From Kondoa malvinella (lineage: Eukaryota > Basidiomycota > Agaricostilbomycetes > Agaricostilbales > Kondoaceae): a DNA stretch of 64,000 nt. A program made the position numbers and the translations under genes. The stretch lies in contig BCIM01000001.1 in the NCBI GenBank assembly GCA_039545315.1, positions 2,451,783 through 2,515,782 of the forward strand. The letters are read 5' to 3'. The notes beneath the pieces were generated by a model. That model searched no databases. It worked only from the letters and a program-made list of their open reading frames with translations, and was not told where the DNA came from. This document shows positions 1 to 11,297 of the stretch, piece after piece. Numbering within the stretch: the stretch's first letter is position 1; every line of letters begins with the position of its first letter.

Positions 1-188
1 AAGATGACTGACGGAGCCTGGCATGAACGTGCACAATCAATTATGAAAAGTAGGTACCTGTGTCTACATGATTAGTGGACTGTACGCAGATGCGGTTTAG
101 GCAGCATACCTCCAATCCCAGGTCAAGGGCATCTGATGCTTTTCACGCTTACTGCGGGACTCTGACCTCTGTCTTGAGGGTACATCGT

Positions 189-842
189 CTAAGCGGGATG
201 TTTTCCCCTATTGCTAGATTCGCGCGCAGAATCAGAGTGTCGCTTGCGTCCAGCTCTCAGCAGCTGGTCCTCTCCTCTATGAACTGAAGGTTCATTATGC
301 AAGTCCTGCTTCCATGTGTTGAGCGTTGACTGTGTAGACTGCTCTTTGCTGCTGGATGGGACCGCTGGCGTAGGCATAAAGTTATCTTCGGAATCGGAAG
401 AGATGGAAATTGGGCCAAAGGTGTGCTTAGGTATAACACCGACACTCGATAGAAAGTCGAGATTGGTAGGCGACAGAGGCTTTGATACATCTTCAGGGCT
501 TTCCAATGCGAACGGCTGTATTGAAAGCGCTGTTTGTGATGCTGGGAGAATATCGATATTGAGCACGGTTTTGTTATTCCGTTCGGCTGGACCTTCATAT
601 GGCTTGCCCGTGTGATTGGCTGCTATTCTGATATCAGTTGCAAGTAAAGCTCGGACGCTTCGAAGCCCACGATAGTCAAAGATTTGCTTTACCTGTTGCA
701 GCAGCTTAATTCTGGCTGCAGCACACTGCTCTGGAGGACAGGCATCACAGAGGATATCAAAGAGCATGAGCCTGGTATGCGCCTGCGAGTTCGCGGCTAT
801 GATGCGCTTCGCCGAATCGAAACAACTTGTGCTTGTCCACAT
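189..842 (-). CDS. hypothetical protein, 217 codons, unrecognised
   Basis: An open single-exon frame encodes up to 217 residues. I recognise no family. The N-terminal half (about residues 15-85) looks helical and ordered, with a Cys-containing stretch (DILCDACPPEQC). The C-terminal half is Ser/Pro/Thr-rich with an acidic patch (ISSDSEDNF) and a basic end (AGRKRHSDSARESSNRGKH), which suggests a nuclear or disordered tail. The first Met is at 842. An internal Met at about 767 (MLFDILCD) would leave more room for a promoter, because the neighbouring plus-strand frame starts only 24 bp away. No antisense gene explains it. The frame may also be part of a larger gene whose other exons I could not find. 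Confidence 0.4.
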   Translation of the reverse strand: MWTSTSCFDSAKRIIAANSQAHTRLMLFDILCDACPPEQCAAARIKLLQQVKQIFDYRGLRSVRALLATDIRIAANHTGKPYEGPAERNNKTVLNIDILPASQTALSIQPFALESPEDVSKPLSPTNLDFLSSVGVIPKHTFGPISISSDSEDNFMPTPAVPSSSKEQSTQSTLNTWKQDLHNEPSVHRGEDQLLRAGRKRHSDSARESSNRGKHPA

Positions 843-865
843 ACCGTGTCTTCGACAATAACAAG

Positions 866-1201
866 ATGTCTGTTATAGATTTTCCCCTGCCTTGGACACA
901 CGAGTCGTTCAACGAATGGCTGCAAGCACAATTGATTGGCGATGATCAATTTGATGAACTCGAACGAAATTGTCTGCGCACATATCTCTCGCTTCCGCCC
1001 AGTGTCCAATTGTCGTTCCTCACTGGGCGAGCTGCAAAACTACCCTTCGCACTACCTCACTCTGCCAGGATGTGGTATGGGATCAGTTTGATGGATCATA
1101 TCTGGCATGTCGCGGAAGTTGTTGCTTGTACGCCAGCTTTGAACGCCCAGCGACGTCTTACACGAGCGGCGGATCCGAAACAGAAAGAAGGCAGGGAATA
1201 G
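866..1201 (+). CDS. small hypothetical protein, 111 codons
   Basis: An open frame starts at MSVIDFPLPWTHESF and ends at 1201. The composition is protein-like: Trp and aromatic residues are spread along the length, and the C-terminus is basic (RRLTRAADPKQKEGRE). I do not recognise a family or motif. It is divergent from the 189-842 frame, with almost no space between the two starts, so at least one start is probably wrong. An in-frame Met at 827 would overlap the neighbour. It could be a genuine small protein or a single exon of an incompletely seen gene. Confidence 0.35.
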   Translation: MSVIDFPLPWTHESFNEWLQAQLIGDDQFDELERNCLRTYLSLPPSVQLSFLTGRAAKLPFALPHSARMWYGISLMDHIWHVAEVVACTPALNAQRRLTRAADPKQKEGRE

Positions 1202-1575
1202 CGAGAAATAGGCAATTCAGCAATAGAAGTGGACCCGAGGCTGACATATCAACGTCGTACGTCGAAATCCACTTCCATACGTATTTGCTGACTGGCAAGA
1301 GATAGATTGTGTCGGAAACAAAGCCCATCAACAGCATATCATCTGCCGGCAGAAGTAGTCGAATTAGCACAAAGTTCTCAGACCCTGGCCTGACCTACAG
1401 TCGGCGACCATCTACTTCGTCGTTTTCTCTATCAACTTTTGAGTTAAGGGAATGTGAAGCGCAAGATCTGTAAGAGGCCCGAAAGAGCAGCATTGCGAAA
1501 GCATTGCAAAGTACGATGGGACACATTGAGGACATATGTTGACATTGTCGTCAATCTTCATCGTAACTATAAGGA
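1202..1575. other. intergenic stretch, nothing recognised
   Basis: No convincing coding region, RNA gene or repeat is visible. It lies between the 3' ends of the 866-1201 frame and the minus-strand candidate at 1576-2002, so it probably holds two 3' untranslated regions. Confidence 0.4.
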
Positions 1576-2002
1576 TTATCTACCAGCTTGTATCACTAGC
1601 TTCGCGTGCATCGTTTGAGCATCCACGTGCATAGCCTGATCTCCAGGATAGACTGTAAGACTCGGTGCTTTACTTCGTTCTTCGTAGCTTGGTCTGATCG
1701 TTTGCTTCATCGCTCCATTGCTCAGTACGCGTCTGCGCCAGTTCATCGGATGTTGAACAGCATCAGATGAGTTCGCCAACCTTAGTAAGTTTGGACGCCT
1801 GACAGAGTTGTCGACAAATTGGCGTCAAGTTGCGGGATGTAATCTGAGCTGCTATACGAAGCCAAATCAACGAGCGTAGTGGTTGTGACAATTCAGCTTG
1901 ATACGCCTGTTGAAGATCCTGTGTTCGCTTCGTCCCTCCTTGAATCAAGCTCGCAAAGGGCATTCGTGAGGACTTGCTTGATCGGCGAAATAGGTGAAGC
2001 AT
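1576..2002 (-). CDS. small two-exon hypothetical protein, divergent from MMM1
   Basis: Two minus-strand frames join well by splicing. Exon 1 (from 2002; an alternative Met, MPFASL, lies 13 codons in) ends near ..QAELSQPLRS at a phase-2 GT donor. After a CAG acceptor, exon 2 continues RPNLLRLANSSDAVQHP and runs to a stop at 1576. The joined product is about 120 residues, basic, with motifs such as TKRTQDLQQAYQ and IRPSYEERSKAPSLTVYP. The phase match at the splice and the lack of stops in both exons argue that it is real. I do not recognise the family. Its start sits about 90 bp from the divergent MMM1 start, so the two could share a promoter. Confidence 0.42.
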
Positions 2003-2088
2003 CTACAGCATTCGTGTGTGTATGCAAGGCAAGGCAGATGTTCGAGACGCAGGTAATTTGCCAACAGCGAAATGACGCGGTAACCAAG

Positions 2089-3697
2089 ATGAGCGCAATT
2101 TCGACAGGTGGACAAGTTGGAGCACAAGAAGTACAGCAATGTTCACGCTTGTCATTCACGCACGGGTTGCTCGTCGGACAAGGTTCAATGCGAGTTCTTT
2201 CGACTTGCCGCACATCTGAAGCTTGCATGGCTCATTCAGCGAGCGCAGTATCATTCTTGCTTTGATCTTTATTCGCTTCGTCATCTTTGAAGACCCGAAA
2301 GCAGCAGCTGGTGGTCCTCGAGTCAGAAAAGTGAGCAAGTCATGGTCAAAAAGTGACATGGGCCCATCTGAAAAGCGCTGTGCAAGCAGCCTACAGCAAA
2401 GTCTCGCAATGCTAGACATAGAAGAATGTCCTCGTCGCAGTCGGAAATGGCATCAAAGGCAGGGCTGCCTGATACCGATCAAGCACTTCTTCGTCAACTC
2501 AGCTATGGCATCTCCAGCCATGCGCCGGAAAGCACAGACTGGCTTAACGTCTTTCTAGCTCAGGTAAGATGCGCCAGATGTACCATCACTCTCGTCTGAA
2601 CAGACTCCTTCAGGTCTTGACTGGTTACCGAATCATGGTCTTGACACTCAGCGAGCAAGACGAAGGCGGTCTGAAAGGACTAGCTGAACAGATGCTCAAT
2701 CCGACGAAAGATCTGCATGCGAAACCCGGTCTCGTCGAGCTTGTTCGTTCGAAACACTCGAGCCTATTTCTTACCTCACGACCGAAATGAATAGGACTAC
2801 ATCAATGTCACCGATGCAGACCTTGGCGTTGGCTTCCCTTCCTTCTCTGGAGCTCGCATAGTTCCGAGCGAAACAGTCAAAGACAAAGTCGTTCGTCACT
2901 CATCCACATTTGTCCATTTCATCTCTAAGCTGGAAAGTAGAGGATAGAGCTTGACTTCACCTATGAAGATCGTATGAGCCTAGGGGTGGAAACAAAAGTC
3001 TTGATCAACTTCCCAAAGCCTAGATTCGCTATCCTACCAGTCAGCCTAGGCTTGACCCTCGTCAAATTTTCCGGCACAGTGAGTCTAACCCCTTGAATTA
3101 ATAGGAAGCATGCTGATCAGACGGTCTCAGCTCATGCTGGATCTGGCAAACAGCACTTCAGGCGTACCACCTTTCCTTTCAGTTTCACTCGAACCCGATT
3201 TTGATCTTCAACTCGAAGCGCGTTCCCTTATTGGCTCAAGAGCAAAGCTACAAGACGTACCAAAGATACAGCAACTCATCGTAGATCGCCTTCGTGCATA
3301 TCTGATCAGCCGAATCGTCTGGCCAAAGAAGCGCATCATTCCTTTCCCAAGGCATAAGTTTGGCAAGACGAAAGACGCCGATTCACCAATAGATGGCAGA
3401 TCAACACCTATGAGCGAAGGAGATAGGCGGTATTCCATGTTTTCGGATGAGGAAGGGATTGATCTATCGGCAAAAGCTCGGTCACATGAAGCGGATGATG
3501 TGCTAAGAGCAGCACTGAATAACGAACAATTCAAGAGCAATACTCGAGCAGCAGCTTTCGCCTCTAGAAATCAGTCTCGTTTTCCGCCAGCTGAACGACC
3601 CTCCTTCTCCCGCACCCATTCTTCAACAGCCAGCTTATCAAGCTATACTCCGCCTACACCTTTCGAGCACCTAAGACAGCGGAGGCAGCAAGCGTAA
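2089..3697 (+). CDS. MMM1: Mmm1, ERMES complex subunit (SMP domain)
   Basis: Maintenance of mitochondrial morphology protein 1 is the ER-anchored subunit of the ER-mitochondria encounter structure. Its SMP domain carries phospholipids between the two membranes. Seen in order: a short luminal N-terminus ending SFTHGLLVGQ, a transmembrane segment (IILALIFIRFVIFED), a linker, then the SMP domain from STDWLNVFLAQ through DADLGVGFPSFSGARIVPSE, SLGVETKVLINFPKPRF and LPVSLGLTLVKFSGT to PPFLSVSLEPDF and LIGSRAKLQDVPKIQQLI. Introns include 2331-2440 and 2564-2613. The intron inside the transmembrane coding part (about 2190-2240) and the one near 2730-2794 have less certain borders. The C-terminal 100 residues are Ser-rich and probably disordered. 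It is convergent with REV3, with about 80 bp between stops. The start at 2089 gives MSAISTGGQ; upstream in-frame Mets exist. Confidence 0.93.
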
Positions 3698-3776
3698 CGA
3701 TGCAATTGTACATTTCATACTCGTCATACAACCATCATAAGTTATGCCACAATTGTATTCTACACACCTCTCTAGT

Positions 3777-6700
3777 CTACAAAATCTCCTCTATTTTTAC
3801 AGTCTTCTCTTGTACATTGTTTCTCTTCCAAATCTTGGCGACTTCTAGGGGGTTTTGTGAAGTCTCTTCTACTTCTGCATTTGCAGCAGCCCGAGCGTAA
3901 AACACGGGACATTCCGCGGAATCGCACTCTGTCGTCTGATGAACTGAATGATGTCCACAAGAGGCACAGACGCGTTGTAAATCAGCCGCCCTCTTGACGG
4001 CGAGGTGAGTTTTGCTGAGCATCTGGTAGCTGGCCAGTGAGCTGTTCGTCTGGCAGTCCTCGCAGATACCTGTTTGAGGCTTGAGGAGGGCCTATTCGGG
4101 TGTAGATCCTAGTACATACCGACTTCGAGCTTGTCCAAAGGCCTTTTACAAGCAACACAATGGTTGGAGTGCCAAAAAGCGTCCATGGTCTTCTTCTTGG
4201 ACACCTTGTCTCCTGGAACCTGAGTAAGGATGTTGCTCTCCTTGTGTTTGGAGACACGCTTTGTCTTTGGCATCTCCTTGTACCAATCTTGTACGTCGAC
4301 ACCGACCAGGGTGAATACGCGATTAAGCGCCTTGATGGTGTGCACGATGTAGTATTCGGCATGGAGACGATGGCCTCTGCTGTAGCAATCAGATCGGTCA
4401 AAGCTGGCAGGCCAAGACAACCTACTTGCCGAGAACGAATTCTTGAGGTGTCAAAGCTCGATCAACGAGTCGGGTGCCACCATCTCCAGGCTCGGGAATG
4501 ATGTAAGCCACTCGTTCGCCATACTGAGCCTCGTCTCGCGCATCTTCTTCCTGCTTGCGAGCAGCGATAACGGCTCCGGGCGGGGGTATGCCGTTCTCGC
4601 TGTGCTAAGTCAGTGCACATTGACCGGACGGCCGGTCAAATTTACCTGTAGCTACCGAGCTTGACCTCTTTGGCAAAGATGAAGTCCTGTGGAGAGACAG
4701 CTCCGACCAGAATGTTTGTCCATTGCCTTTCGCAATACGCCTTGACTTCGGACAGATCTTGTGTGCGGAAGAAAATCCTGACGAGCAGGATCAGTTTACG
4801 TGCAGTGGGCCTCACAAAGACCTTACTTGATGCAAGCCTCGACCATCTTCTGCATGGCTGGAAACCCATCTCGGCGAACGGTCTCGATACCTTTTGCGTC
4901 AAAGCCTGGTTCGAGCTCTGACGGGGCTTCGTACTTGAAGCCTACGTAGCGCTTCTTACTGGCAAGCACACATGGGAGGTAGATCTGAAATGTGTTGAGC
5001 TTCTGCTCAATGTTGTCGAACTGCACATACCTTCTCGAGCTTGAGTTTGACCGGTCTAGGACTCAGAGCTGTTACAGCCTCGACCATGTCGATACTGACG
5101 CGAAAGGCGTCGGGTTTCAGCTTGCCGGGCAAATGCACGAAAAGACTGTCAGTGTCGCCATAGACGCATCGCGCTCCCCATCCGTCGTGGCTCTCGATGA
5201 GATTGCGTGCCTGCTATCCTATCAGCGTGCGTCGGATCTGTGTCGGAAGCTCTGACCTTTTCGAGCGTTTCTCTACCGGTCTGGACAATCGCATCTGCAA
5301 TTTCCGCACATGGCATACGTCCGGAGAAGGTAGCACTTGTGTAGCCGTACGTGACGTTCGCGAGAAGTTTTAGACCCAGTTGACGCGCATTGTAGACTCG
5401 GGTCAGCGCCTTGTCGTTCTTGATGAGTTTCATACTGGCTTTCACCATGACTCGTGTATCGAGTAGCTCCGACAACATCTTGGCTAGTAAGCTTCGCCGG
5501 ACTTGATGTTTGACAAACAGAAATCCGTTGGGAGAGACTGTGCAAGTAAACTATGAGTCTCGTCTCGGCATACGTTGGTGTAACTGACTGATCAGGTGAT
5601 CTCGCAACAAGCTCAGCAAGCCATCGGGCAGCACATGGTTGATCACACCAAACTTGTGCGTTCCTTTGAAAGTACCGACTCGCCCAAGGCATGTGGAATA
5701 GCTTTGCACCGGTTTCCGATTAGATCAGAGTTAAAGTGTAATTGGTTTCAGGCTCACCAATAATTGTAGGCAATCATACATGATGGATACAACGACTGAA
5801 AGTCGAGCACCGCAAGCGGTCCTTTGTAAAAAGCCGACTTGGGCTCTTGAATCAGAGGGTACGCCTCTAGCGCGTTCTGTCTTGCTACCTGATAGGATGG
5901 TCAGGTAAGCCGCGGATATTTTGGTTCAAACCTTACTTCCTCGCGGGTTGGAGAGAGCAGCAGGTAACTCTCTGGCTTAGCGATTCGAAACATGACAGAT
6001 TCAACCTTGAATTGAGATCCTCGATTGAGCACAGACTGAAAGTCGACCCCGTAGATGCGGGCAAACTCGCTGAGAAGAAAGTCAGAATTAAGACTATGTT
6101 CCTGCGATGGGTACTCACGTAGTATGTGAGATGATCTCGGATTCGTCTAGCAATTCCACGTCCATCTCGACTCGAGCCAACCAATAACGGCAAACAAAGG
6201 CTTTCTGAGAGATGTTTCCTTGCTCCATCCATTCATTGAGAGATGCGGTAGGATAGTGAGGTGTTCTGTCCAGGAAAGAAATTAGTCGACTGAGCTATGC
6301 GTCGATCAAAGTGTAAAGCTACCTTCTCCTGAGCACATGGAAGACAGTGTTCTCGAAAGAATAGGATGTCAGATTAATCTCTCCCTTCAGCAATCGCCAG
6401 ATAGGCAAGGTATGTCGACCCGTGATCTTGATGGTAGAAGACTTGGTAAAGTTCCACCGATCTGATTTCTCGTTGCGTCCTGTTGACTGCTCGATTACTC
6501 GACTGAGCTCGCTGACAAGGTGAAGGTCTGAGAACACCGTCAGACATGGACAGACAAAATATGCTTGGAATGACTCACCGTATTCAGCTTGTGCACGCTC
6601 CAGCAAGTATCCCCATGACGAGTTTTGGATCTCGTAGCCTGAAAGAACCTCTGGATCCCATTCGCGAACTTTGTCGACGAGAGTATTGATCAATTCTAGC

Positions 6701-9700
6701 TCATCTGGAACATATTCGATAGAATAACGAGACAGGCCGAGCCGACGCAATGTGGATCGATCGTCACTGCTCTGGTCGTCCACCATGATGCAGCCAACGA
6801 GACAATCTTGCTTGGCCCCTGCTGTCTTCGGGATATCTTCATCTTCAGTTTGAAGGCAATAAAACAGTGCTTGGATCGCGTCTTCCTTTGGGTCAGGTAC
6901 TTTCCCAGGTCGGTTTCCGACTGCCACATGATCAGTCGTGAGGCAGTACAGAGCATGAGAACGGACCCTGTAGCTCAATACAAAACACTGTCATGTGCTC
7001 TTTTGTCTGGATGTGTTTGGTCGTAGCTCTCATCTGAGTAAATTTGAAGCCATACGGATTGGCTTGCGTAGCAGAAACCTCGATCTAGATATTTTCAACT
7101 CGACAAATATCTATAGTAGATCTGACTTACCTGTGATCGAGCTGCTTTGTGTCTGTCAGCGGCAAAGATCGGAGCGTTGGCCATCTTTCTGGCCGCTTGT
7201 TTTGTGCCGATAGAGCTGTCCAGACTAGCGAGCTCCGCAACTCGTGGCGGTGATCGAGCGAATTCCCATCTTCGAGCACCGAAAGAGGCAGAATGGTGCG
7301 GAGCTGATTGCAGCGAGGAATAGCGCGGAACTTGATGGATGAATTCTGGGAGCCAGCGAAGAGTCGAGCCATAAATCTTGAACTCTCTACCAGCGTACTC
7401 TCGATGCTTCTTTGGCACATCCCTCGGCACACTGTAGAAAGGATCTTGGTAGATCTTCTGCGGTAAAGGCACGTCTTCGATAGTATCCACAAGAAACCTT
7501 TTACTAGGCGGGGGATGCTTAAAGAAGAACAGGCGATTGCTTCGTAGACTTTCTTGGGAAGAAGTGTGTCCGCTGAGCTTGATGGACGGTGCAGAGTTTG
7601 AAGGCTCCGTGCCGCTCCCGACAAGATTGTCGTTTACAGCTTGAGTTGGCGAGCTAGGGAAGATAATGGTCGACGATTCTCCAATGCCTTGCGGCAAGTT
7701 GAGCGTAGAAGAGGAAGCTAGGGTCCGGCTACTCGTCTCATCCTCAAAAGCGACTCGGCGAATCTTGTTGGGTCGAAGATCAGAATCCGCTCCGAGCTTG
7801 ATGTGCTGCCAGGTTTCAGGCGATGAAGCTTTGACAGTCGGCGAAGGCTGATCATCAAGTAAGTCGGAAGATCTGAGGTCATCGAACTGCGATGCTCCTC
7901 GTACAACATCTTCAAGCGAGTCATCTGGCTTTTGAGTGACATCAGTAGATTCATCTGCCAAAGTGTCAAAGTCGAGAGGGGCAGCTTTGTGATTGACCAC
8001 GGGCGTTATAGGAGCAGCCAAAATCGGCACTTCTCCCTCATCTGCCTGATGGCCATTTGGCTTGAAGCGTTTCGTCAAAGGTCCTTCTTTTGGGGCTAAC
8101 CAACCCTTTGCCTGATCAGCATGCGATCTTTTGGACTTTTGATCGGTGCTGAACTTGTTCGCTATGGCCGGAGACAAGCCAAAGTAATTCCGCTTGGGAC
8201 CCTTAGATGGCGCAGGACCGATCGACATTGTAGAAGTGAAAGAAGCGTCGCGCAGACCATTGGAAAAGCTGATGCCATCAACGAGATCGTCATACTGGTC
8301 ATTCTCATTAGGCATCATTGGGTCTGCAATAGAAGCAGGGCCTTGATCATGTGCGGGAAGAGTGGGCGAGGGTGAACGCGAGGCAGCTTGCTCTCCTTCA
8401 GACACTGAAAGTTTATTAGGTTGAGGAGACGCAGCGGAAATCGCTGGAGTCCCAGCTCGGGATTGACCTGCGCTGCTAGACGAAGGAGAATCGGTGACTG
8501 GTCTTCTGTCGGTGATACTGTTCTTCTGGGGCGTCAGGGTACCAGCGCGGTCGGCTTTCGATCCATCGGCCTTCTCCAAGCGAGCTGCCATGGCTTCCAT
8601 GTCTTGATCTGCATCTCCAAAGTCATTGTCCTCTGATTCACTAGAGTTGCCTTGTTGCCTTTGACGTGCGGCGATACGCCTTGGTTGCTGCCCTTCTTCG
8701 TCCGAGTTCTCATTGAAGCCCATACCACCTTCAAGCGGATCCAAAGAAGCACCTCGATTGCGCAAATTTGCCAGCCAATTCAAGTCGCCCGTTTGGTCTT
8801 CTGAATCTGCTCTAGCTGTAGGCGCCACACTGATGCCGATGCCTTTCGCTGCCCAGATACCGTACGGATTGCTAGCCCTCTCTTCCTTTAGCCAAGTCTC
8901 GTGGAAGGTCGATTCGATGCTTTCGAAGGTAGTAGGAATCCATTCATCCATCTTGGGCGGCTTGACAAAGGTCTCAAATTCGGGCGGCCATTGTCCAGCA
9001 TGAGAAGCCATGTACTTTTTTCGATCGTCCTCGAGCAGCTTTTCTAGTATTGAACGCCATTTTGGCGAATCAGCCCATTCTGGCGTCTCGCCTCGAGGAT
9101 AACGTCTTTCGCCTGATGGAGCCACATCTGAAACTTCTCTAGGACCTTCCTCGCCTCGAGCTCGCCTACGCGCTCCTTCATCTTCCCAGACGCCTTTCAC
9201 ACTCTGCACTAATTTGGTACTGTCTGGAATAGGGTGATGGAGGAATTCGGTGAAGTCTTGATGTAGGTTTCGAGCAGATTGATAGCGCCTATTGAGAATG
9301 TCTGAAACATGACAGTCGAGCTCTAATGTGCTGTTGGGCGAAACGCGATGAGGCCTGTCTGGCTTGAAGATCATGTCGGCAGGTACATTGTTTGCTGCAT
9401 AGACTGGGGGAGGAGGGTTCGAAATAGTCGAGTCACCAGAAGCGAGCGGTTCAGCGTCAATGTCTGCAAAGAATCAGTCGAGTCTAGGTTAAGGGTTTCA
9501 ATCTCACCTGGAAGTTCACCACGAAACATGCACTTCTTGAGTTCAATCCAATTACAGCCGTACAGATTGAAATCGAGCATGAATTGGAGTAGAAAGGGAA
9601 TATGAGCTTCGTAGACTTGGTGAACCATTGATTTGGCAGACTCGTCATCAAAGAGCTGCTTGTAGCGTGGCAAGATGTTGGCTCCCTTGAGGATTTCAAA

Positions 9701-10254
9701 TAGCCTTCGACTGTACTGGGGCTGAAGAGCATAAATCTTGAGAAAATAGCGATAGCCAACATGAAAGCCATAGAACGGAATGCCCTTGACTAAGGAGACG
9801 AAGCCGACATATTGGTCCTTCTTTGGGTCGTACTCGCCCTTGTTGCGCGACTTTAGAGACAAGTACATGGCATGATTGAGCGAACGAGCCAGTCGTCGAA
9901 TGTAGTCTTGCACTGGACAAGCAGTTCAGGCTGAGCTTGCCAGATACAGCTTGGGAGCACCTGCTGACCTTCTTCTGGATTGAGACTGCCCTTGTAGTCC
10001 AAATACATGTACGGCAATGCACCGTGAACATGAAGGCAGCATCGTTGCCCATGCTCTGTAGCACCCCAGATGCGGATTTCGGGCACGCTGTTGAGCTCTG
10101 TGCTTGCAGGAAAGAAGGGAGAACGTCGAAAGACGTATGGCACGTTGTTGTCTTCACTCCATTCAGGATATTTCGACGGTGTCAGCTGAACAGTGTCTAT
10201 CGCTGTGAGGCGCAGCTTGATGAAGGGCGACTCTGCGCTGTTGCTTTCTGCCAT
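3777..10254 (-). CDS. REV3: DNA polymerase zeta catalytic subunit Rev3
   Basis: This is a B-family translesion DNA polymerase that extends from mismatched or damaged primer ends together with Rev7, in the nucleus. The first exon starts at 10254 with the family N-terminus (IKLRLTAIDTVQL). It is followed by a long linker exon (about 9374-7100) that begins with the usual LELDCHVSDILNRRYQSARN and then becomes Ser/Pro-rich. The exonuclease-like domain follows (EVLSGYEIQNSSWGYLLERA, about 6620). Polymerase motif A, DFQSLYPS, lies near 5790; motif B (LLANVTYGYTSATFSGRMP) near 5340; motif C, YGDTDSLF, near 5155. The C-terminal domain keeps both metal clusters: CysA (CVAC..CEDC) and CysB (CASC..CDSAEC), the latter a [4Fe-4S] ligand set in this family. 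There are roughly a dozen introns and about 1,800 residues, within the usual fungal range. All polymerase motifs are intact. Confidence 0.95.
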
Positions 10255-11297
10255 GCTGATAGCAGCATCTCCTCTTTTGCCTGTCCAGCCTTCCTAAGCG
10301 AATGTTTTGGGGCGCGCAACAAGCTTGTCGCTAAACAAGCATCATGCAACTTGAAAGCGCTTTTACTGCCTTGCGCAGAGCACTTATGTCTGCAAACGTG
10401 CCCAGCAATGCGCAATTTGCATGCAAACTCTTCAAGCTGCTCTGAGAGATCTCTGTAATGGCTTTGCGTCCATTTCGAAAAGACGAATCTGCGTCTGATC
10501 TTGTTCCGATGTCAATTTGCCTGTCTTGTTTCTATGCTATACGTTTCTATCCTGTACCGCTACTGCTCTTCTTGCGTACCCCGATACACTTACCTCTCTT
10601 TATTCTGCACACCTCCAATCCCGCTATCCAAATGACGATGTCCGCTACTTTCCGCTCACCTGCTCACCTGCTCAAAGGCGGCCGCACTGCTTACTGCTTT
10701 TGATATAGCCTATCATTATTCGCTCCACTTCAGCAGCGGTGTCCGTTGCGCCGGAAACTGTGATCGAAGAAAGTGAGTGGGGGCGTGGTTCGGTGTGACC
10801 ACGCCTTCAGCCAAGGAACCGAGCGAGTGGAGCCTTGGTATTACAGCATTTGCGTGGGGGAAGATTTTGCATGTCTCTGTTTGGCGTTGGCGTGCTCTAA
10901 GTCAGGGCAAAGGAGTGCGAAAGTAACGAAAGTGGACTATTTCTATTTTCGAGGATGGGGGAATCAAATGGGGTTAAGGTCTTCAACTCCCGCCGACGAT
11001 CGAAACTTTGCCAACTCCAAATTCTCGGCGACTTTTGCAGCCAGCTCTGAATTAAAGCATTAGAAGACCAGTGTCAGCTGTTACCTAATCTGGTTGGCGC
11101 CAAGTAATAGCAGCTGCAAACAAGCGCGTATAGAGGAGCTCAGAGGGCCTGAACAGTACTTGTAGTGAAATGTTGAGATCAACTCCATGTTTACCGATCA
11201 GTCGGCCGGAGAAACGACAAGGACGGCTCAGAGTGATGGAGTTGACAAGCCTTGAGCCAAGGCGCACAGAGCCTGGTTGGCTTTTCAATTCACCACC
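10255..11297. promoter_or_regulatory. divergent intergenic region between REV3 and the Zn2Cys6 gene
   Basis: About 1 kb separates the two divergent starts and must hold both promoters. I see pyrimidine-rich tracts near 10500-10630 and a GC-rich inverted repeat at 10792-10815. Short open frames here (for example 10458-10703 and 10773-11063) show no protein-like motif. Confidence 0.45.
10792..10815. repeat. perfect 8-bp inverted repeat GGCGTGGT / ACCACGCC
   Basis: The arms 10792-10799 and 10808-10815 are exact reverse complements separated by 8 nt. The arm contains a GCGTGG core of the kind bound by C2H2 zinc fingers, and a G-run precedes it. It could be a paired operator site in the divergent promoter or a small hairpin. 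No function is shown. Confidence 0.5.

Noticed and set aside
1893..2419. Minus-strand frames (1893-2228, 2156-2419) with Cys-rich or basic sequence
   Set aside because: They lie antisense to MMM1 exons and introns and show no family motif; MMM1 explains the region.
9405..9425. GGGTTCGAAA sequence resembling a tRNA B box
   Set aside because: It lies in REV3, and no matching A box, acceptor stem or anticodon arm is found at the right distance.
10773..11063. Plus-strand frame of 96 codons upstream of the Zn2Cys6 gene
   Set aside because: No protein-like pattern and it covers the GC-rich palindrome; more likely promoter sequence.
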